A DNA stretch of 64,000 nucleotides from Leptospiraceae bacterium. Its GTDB lineage: Bacteria; Spirochaetota; Leptospiria; Leptospirales; Leptospiraceae. Where the stretch lies: positions 62,001-126,000 of the forward strand of contig JADJFV010000002.1 of NCBI GenBank assembly GCA_016708435.1. Reading direction: 5' to 3'. This document shows, piece after piece, positions 60,087 to 64,000 of the stretch (position 1 is the first letter of the stretch; the number at the start of each line of letters is the position of its first letter). The notes beneath the pieces were generated by a model. It did no database searches. It was not told the DNA's origin and saw nothing but the letters and a program-made list of their open reading frames with translations. The position numbers were made by a program, and so were the translations under genes.

Positions 60087-61610
60087 TCAAAGAGAGTAAA
60101 TTCCAATTTCATTCTCTCGACCTCTAACCTGAATTCTACCGATAGATTGAATATTAAATTGCGAATCTAGCATTAATTTAGTATTTTCTGTAATCAATAA
60201 ATCCTTTCCTACTTCTTTGCAATAGGCTTCTAATCTTGATGCCATATTAACTGTATCTCCAATGACAGTATATTCCAATCGAGTCAGTGAACCAATATTT
60301 CCAGCCAATACTTTTCCTGAATGAATTCCAATTCCAATTTTTAATTCAGGTAAACCATTCTTAATAAATTCCTGACTTAATTCCTTTGCAAGCTTTCTCA
60401 TTTCAATTGCTGCATTCACAGCAGACTCAGCATGATTTGTAAGTGGAATAGGAGCTCCAAAAACAGCAAGAATAGCGTCTCCAATAAATTTATTCACAAG
60501 ACCTTTTTCATTTGTAATGCAAGCACTCATTTGCTCGAAGTATTGATTGAGCCAGTTCACTACATCAGCAGGAGGAAGTTTTTCGGAGATAGTGGTAAAT
60601 CCGCGTATGTCTACAAACAATACACTTACATCTCTTGTCTCTCCGCCTAATGCTAAGTTACCGTTGAGTAGATAATCTCTAACGCTTGGATCTACTACTT
60701 TCCCGAATGTATCCTTAATAAATTCTTTTTCTTTTATAGAAAGAGACATTTCATTAAAACGTTCCCCTAAATAACCAATTTCATCGTTTGAATTAACACT
60801 GACTGTCGCTTCCAAATTTCCCGATTGAAGTTGTCCGGTCGCTAACTGTAATTCTTTAATAGGATTGGCAAATGAATTTGAAATAAAGAAAGTAAGAACA
60901 GTTCCAATCAGAAATATCCCAAAGAATATAATAGCCGTTTGCGCATAATAACCACTTATCTTATTGTCAGTTAGAATAGACAGAATTAAATCCACCAAAA
61001 GAATACAGGGAGTAACGGCAACGGTAATATAAAAAATAAAAAATCTAAATCGTATAGAAATCTTTACAGTTCTAGAAATCGCGCTTATATTTTCACCAGC
61101 CAGCGTTAAGCGGATGAAGTTTTTGTTCACCATATCCATGATATAATACACTAGCACAAAACAAAGATTAGCCATTAGAATATTAAAGAAGGAATATTTA
61201 ATAGAAGACATTGTCCCAAAATCAATGTTATTATTTTTTAAACTAATAAACGAGCCAACTAAAGCAAGTCCCCATCCAGCAAAACTAACCGTCGCATTGA
61301 CAATGGGTAGATTGATAATAATGGATTTTATCTTTTCGGGCATGACCGGACGATCTTTCTTTAACATATAAAAAATAAGGGGCATATTATAAATATACCC
61401 AAGAGAAGTAGGAAAGATAAAGGACATGTAACTAAAAAACTGTATCACTCGATCATTAGATCGCGCGGCTTCCCCTATTTTAAAAAACTCTTCTGTAGTT
61501 AGTAGGAGTGGAGCTAGGAAAGTAAAACTTAAAGTTGCAACAATCCCATTGATTAAAACTGGAATGATTACATAAGCCAGAGCATATCCGATATACTTTC
61601 GTCTAGGCAT
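60087..61610 (-). CDS. Membrane adenylate/guanylate cyclase with HAMP
   Basis: This 507-residue protein has about six membrane helices in residues 10-250 (YALAYVIIPVLINGIVATL; FFIFYITVAVTPCILLVDLI; TAIIFFGIFLIGTVLTFFI). A HAMP domain follows (NPIKELQLATGQLQSGNLEA; NSNDEIGYLGERFNEM), then a class III cyclase domain (about 330-500) with LFVDIRGFTTISEKLPP, NKFIGDAILAVFGAP and IGDTVNMASRLEAYC. All metal and substrate motifs look intact. It starts one base after the stop of the next membrane protein gene, so the pair is an operon. It may sense membrane or extracellular cues. Confidence 0.9.
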   Translation of the reverse strand: MPRRKYIGYALAYVIIPVLINGIVATLSFTFLAPLLLTTEEFFKIGEAARSNDRVIQFFSYMSFIFPTSLGYIYNMPLIFYMLKKDRPVMPEKIKSIIINLPIVNATVSFAGWGLALVGSFISLKNNNIDFGTMSSIKYSFFNILMANLCFVLVYYIMDMVNKNFIRLTLAGENISAISRTVKISIRFRFFIFYITVAVTPCILLVDLILSILTDNKISGYYAQTAIIFFGIFLIGTVLTFFISNSFANPIKELQLATGQLQSGNLEATVSVNSNDEIGYLGERFNEMSLSIKEKEFIKDTFGKVVDPSVRDYLLNGNLALGGETRDVSVLFVDIRGFTTISEKLPPADVVNWLNQYFEQMSACITNEKGLVNKFIGDAILAVFGAPIPLTNHAESAVNAAIEMRKLAKELSQEFIKNGLPELKIGIGIHSGKVLAGNIGSLTRLEYTVIGDTVNMASRLEAYCKEVGKDLLITENTKLMLDSQFNIQSIGRIQVRGRENEIGIYSL

Positions 61611-61611
61611 A

Positions 61612-62181
61612 TTATAATTTTTGTTCCAGTGCTTCGATAGATGTCTTTAGTGATTGTAATGATTTTTTTAAGTCGAGTGGACTATTCTTGTAATCCGCTT
61701 GAGCATTTAGAAATTGATAATAACCCTGATTGATTTCTCGAATTGGAAGAAGCAGATCATCGGGATTGTCTATCTTTTTCGATTTCTGTCTAAGATTGTA
61801 GACTTGTCTGTATCCAAATTTTGAAATTTCTACAATATAAGCAGGAACTAATACATAAAGAGAAGTATAGAATACTCGTAAAACTTTGTATTCGCCAGTA
61901 AAGATATGGTTTACATACAACCAGATAACACTGAATATCCCAACGGCTAAGGTAATATTAATCCTTGGCGTCGTAGGTGAAATATTATTTACTAAAATTA
62001 AAATCAGCGCACAAAAGATAAATAACAATATCACCTCTGGCGGAACTATCGTAAAAAATAAATCAAAGAAACTGATTAGCTTCTTGATTGACTCGATAAA
62101 AGTCTTAATTCCTAATAACTCGTTTAACGTGTTTTGAATACCCACTAATTCATTTTTAAATTTGTCTACAAAGTCTAACAT
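61612..62181 (-). CDS. Membrane protein preceding the HAMP cyclase
   Basis: This 189-residue protein has ATG 62181 after AGGAG. Residues 1-45 are amphipathic. Two or three membrane helices follow (VILLFIFCALILILVNNI; INITLAVGIFSVIWLYVNHI; VLRVFYTSLYVLVPAYIVEI). A charged cytoplasmic C-terminus ends in a coiled coil (SLQSLKTSIEALEQK). No family was recognised. Its position one base before the cyclase gene suggests a sensor or partner subunit, which is inference. Confidence 0.65.
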   Translation of the reverse strand: MLDFVDKFKNELVGIQNTLNELLGIKTFIESIKKLISFFDLFFTIVPPEVILLFIFCALILILVNNISPTTPRINITLAVGIFSVIWLYVNHIFTGEYKVLRVFYTSLYVLVPAYIVEISKFGYRQVYNLRQKSKKIDNPDDLLLPIREINQGYYQFLNAQADYKNSPLDLKKSLQSLKTSIEALEQKL

Positions 62182-62327
62182 GCGTTACTCCTATTTTAAT
62201 GCCAATCCTTCTCCTAGATTCTTTCTAGTCGCCTGCAAGGATGTTGTCATAAGTTCTTACTCTTGAATAAAAAACAAACCTGTCAAATAGAATTCCTTCC
62301 TTTTACCTTTCAGCAATATAGTTCTAA

Positions 62328-62375
62328 CATAGAAGCCACATAGAAGCCGGATTCGGCTTCTATGTGGCTTCTATG
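62328..62375. repeat. Perfect 22-bp-stem hairpin built of tandem 11-mers
   Basis: Each arm is 22 bases (62328-62349 and 62354-62375) around a GATT loop, and the two arms are perfect reverse complements. Each arm contains about two copies of ACATAGAAGCC in tandem, and a partial further copy of the word (TATGTGGCTCTTA) trails the right arm. It dominates the otherwise gene-free 62182-62534 gap. It could terminate transcripts in either direction, stabilise RNA, or be a recombination-prone repeat. The CGGATTCG apex is shared with the hairpin before hemL. Confidence 0.75.
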
Positions 62376-62534
62376 TCCCTCTTATGTGGCTCTTAGGGTA
62401 AAGGTTTAGCACAACAATGGATTAATATCTTTTATTGGTGCTCTCGGTGTTTGTTGGTGGATGTATAACGAGACAGCATTAACCATACTCAAAAAAACAC
62501 TCAAGCTTATGAAAAAATTACCGATAGACATTAT

Positions 62535-63191
62535 GTGAAACTAGATAGTATTGATTCTGTCCAATCTGTTATGCAAAGGATTCGCGAAATTTCCCAATTC
62601 ACTCAGGAAATCGAAAAAGGTTCTTCAGAGAGTTTTAAACAGATTGCTGACAAGCCTGAATTTGCTAAAGAATTAGATTTGGCTCTTGGAAATATTGATT
62701 CCAATAAACAAATACATCCTACTATCTTACCTCCTAAAGAACTAACTTTAAAAGTAGACCCAGTTCGTGACCCTGAAATTGCCGAGTCAATAAAAGCAAA
62801 ACAGCATAAACCTCGAACGATAGACGAAATCATTGAATTTGAATCAAAAGCAAAAGGTCTTGACCCTGACTTGGTAAGAGCAGTCGTCAAAGCAGAATCT
62901 AACTTCAACCCGCGTGCAGAATCTCCGAAAGGAGCAATGGGGCTAATGCAACTTATGCCCGATACTGCAGAAGAGCTAGGAGTAGAAAACCCTTTTGACC
63001 CGAGACAAAACATCAAGGGTGGAACTAAATACCTAAAAGAACTTCTTGATACATTTAAAAACAAAGACTTAGCGGTTGCTGCTTACAACGCAGGACCCGG
63101 AGCCGTTCGTAAATACAAAGGAATTCCTCCCTACTCCGAAACGAAAGGCTATGTTAAGAAAGTAAATAACTACCTGAACGAATACAGGTAA
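62535..63191 (+). CDS. Lytic transglycosylase (SLT domain)
   Basis: This 218-residue protein has an N-terminal helical region (1-95) and an SLT lysozyme-like domain (about 97-215). DLVRAVVKAESNFNPRAESP holds the catalytic glutamate E121. GAMGLMQLMPDTAEELGV and VAAYNAGPGAVRKYKGIP are the two other SLT signatures. It cleaves peptidoglycan to anhydromuramyl products. No signal peptide is seen, unusual for a wall enzyme; it could be exported by the flagellar or another system. The start is GTG 62535 without a clear ribosome site. Confidence 0.88.
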   Translation: MKLDSIDSVQSVMQRIREISQFTQEIEKGSSESFKQIADKPEFAKELDLALGNIDSNKQIHPTILPPKELTLKVDPVRDPEIAESIKAKQHKPRTIDEIIEFESKAKGLDPDLVRAVVKAESNFNPRAESPKGAMGLMQLMPDTAEELGVENPFDPRQNIKGGTKYLKELLDTFKNKDLAVAAYNAGPGAVRKYKGIPPYSETKGYVKKVNNYLNEYR

Positions 63192-63223
63192 GTATCCTCT
63201 TTTCTATATTCGCAACCTAGACT

Positions 63224-63556
63224 ATGTCAAATTCTGATACTAAGCATTTTGATTTAGAAGAGTTACGAAGTAATTTAGAAGACGATGAGGCTTTTTTAAT
63301 TAGATACCTAGGACTTCTCAAAAATGAATTAGATTCATCTCTCCTTGTTTTAAAAGAAAAATTTGAAAAGCAAGATAGAGATGGAGTTTCCTCGACAGCA
63401 CATAGAATCAAAGGAACTGCTTTAAATAGTTGCTGTGGAGAATTATCCGTATTAGCCCTAACGCTAGAAAAGACAAAAGAATTTGATAAAGAAGTTATGG
63501 GGCAATTAATTCAAAAAATAGAATCTGAAATCGCTCTCATAAAAACTTTACTCTAA
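63224..63556 (+). CDS. Histidine phosphotransfer (Hpt) protein
   Basis: This 110-residue helical protein has the Hpt motif SSTAHRIKGTALNSCCGE, with phospho-accepting H60. Flanking helices (EAFLIRYLGLLKNELDSSL and ELSVLALTLEKTKEFDKE) fit a four-helix bundle. It would relay phosphate between a hybrid kinase receiver and another regulator. The closest receiver-containing proteins in the window are at 35384 and 47553, but no hybrid gene is adjacent. Confidence 0.88.
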   Translation: MSNSDTKHFDLEELRSNLEDDEAFLIRYLGLLKNELDSSLLVLKEKFEKQDRDGVSSTAHRIKGTALNSCCGELSVLALTLEKTKEFDKEVMGQLIQKIESEIALIKTLL

Positions 63557-64000
63557 TCATTGCTTACGTATTAAAACCATTAGATTCGATTTATCATTTC
63601 CCTTCAATACTCCATAGCCATATTTAAAAGGTAAATTCTTTGCGTTTTGTTTAAACTCATTTTGTAAATCTGTTTGATCCGGAACATTAGGCGTATTCTG
63701 TAAACGAGCACGAGCAGTATATACACCGAAGACTTTTGCCTCCCATGCAACTCTATCGAATGCTTTAAATGGAATTGCAGAATCATCTTGCACTACTGTA
63801 TCTGTTCTAGCTAAAATTGTTTTGATAAATTTTTCATACATCGGAAGTTGCAATACATATTCTGCTGATTTTAATAATAAATTTAGTCTTCCCTGGCTAA
63901 CAAAGTATTTCCCCTCAGCCGTGTTTTCCTCTGCCGAATTCTCATTGATATACATTCTGAAAAAAGTAAGCTCCCTACTATACATATCCTTTTCTTTATG
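63557..64000 (-). CDS. Hypothetical protein, 5' end possibly beyond the window
   Basis: The reading frame is open to the right edge (five codons upstream of ATG 63985). It therefore either starts at 63985 (142 residues) or continues outside. It is alpha-helical and charged, with LLLKSAEYVLQLPMYEKFIK and FKYGYGVLKGNDKSNLMVLI. No signal peptide or known motif was recognised. It converges with the Hpt gene, with no gap between them. Confidence 0.6.
   Translation of the reverse strand, partial: HKEKDMYSRELTFFRMYINENSAEENTAEGKYFVSQGRLNLLLKSAEYVLQLPMYEKFIKTILARTDTVVQDDSAIPFKAFDRVAWEAKVFGVYTARARLQNTPNVPDQTDLQNEFKQNAKNLPFKYGYGVLKGNDKSNLMVLIRKQ

Noticed and set aside
62328..62375. CRISPR array or tandem satellite
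   Set aside because: There are only two units per arm, arranged as a single palindrome, with no regular spacers.

Overview
The window is low-GC, densely packed chromosomal DNA that looks like a spirochaete of the order Leptospirales, close to Leptospira. I infer this from relaxed spirochaetal lipoboxes on many secreted proteins, a HemK/HemR-like two-component pair joined to hemE and hemN (a layout described in Leptospira biflexa), many large SpoIIE-type phosphatases and class III cyclases, and surface lipoproteins with Ig-like plus Lcl/DUF1566 domains. No rRNA, tRNA, CRISPR array, phage or intact transposase was recognised.

Layout. 1-2800: the 5' part of a di-haem oxidoreductase lipoprotein, a TerB-like protein, and two adjacent PIN-type toxin-antitoxin modules, one with an internally deleted toxin. 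2950-10200: 6-phosphofructokinase, a secreted protein, and an envelope operon (FecR lipoprotein, DUF5683 protein, Ig-like/Lcl lipoprotein), then a Rossmann protein without a canonical start codon. 10200-16500: HU, an ATPase-fold regulator, an NAD-kinase-like protein, hemL, a broken DUF4143 ATPase and a NUDIX hydrolase. 16500-24650: a minus-strand run of a PP2C-TPR sensor, a secreted DNase-I-like enzyme, a DsbA-like lipoprotein and two paralogous membrane SGNH proteins, one disrupted. 24800-31100: a Cys-rich lipoprotein, then acyl-CoA dehydrogenase, hemK, hemR, hemE and hemN in one overlapping operon. 31100-38250: a palindromic repeat, NDH-2, tyrosine phosphatase, SDR, apt, a kinase/regulator pair, a SpoT-like HD protein and a Phd/VapC module. 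38360-43190: meaB, a VWA lipoprotein and an ammonium-transporter/PP2C fusion. 43200-54600: TfoX with a lysine tail, a second palindromic repeat, ExbD, a papain-like protease with fibronectin III repeats, a kinase-receiver-cyclase hybrid, a sterol-desaturase-like protein, ubiE and a nucleotidyltransferase-like protein. 54600-64000: a LamG lipoprotein, two more cyclases, a VapBC module with a readable promoter/operator, a very strong hairpin, a lytic transglycosylase, an Hpt protein and a partial gene.

Themes. Signalling is prominent: three class III cyclases, two PP2C phosphatases (one fused to Amt), three histidine kinases counting the hybrid, two response regulators and an Hpt protein. Haem synthesis (hemL, hemE, hemN) sits with its probable regulator. 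Four toxin-antitoxin modules are scattered through the window. Three genes carry single-base lesions relative to the expected frame or start (around 9935, 15705 and 21588). These could be real decay or consensus errors and should be checked against reads before being interpreted. The strongest candidate for an under-described system is the ammonium-transporter/PP2C fusion at 41059-43188.
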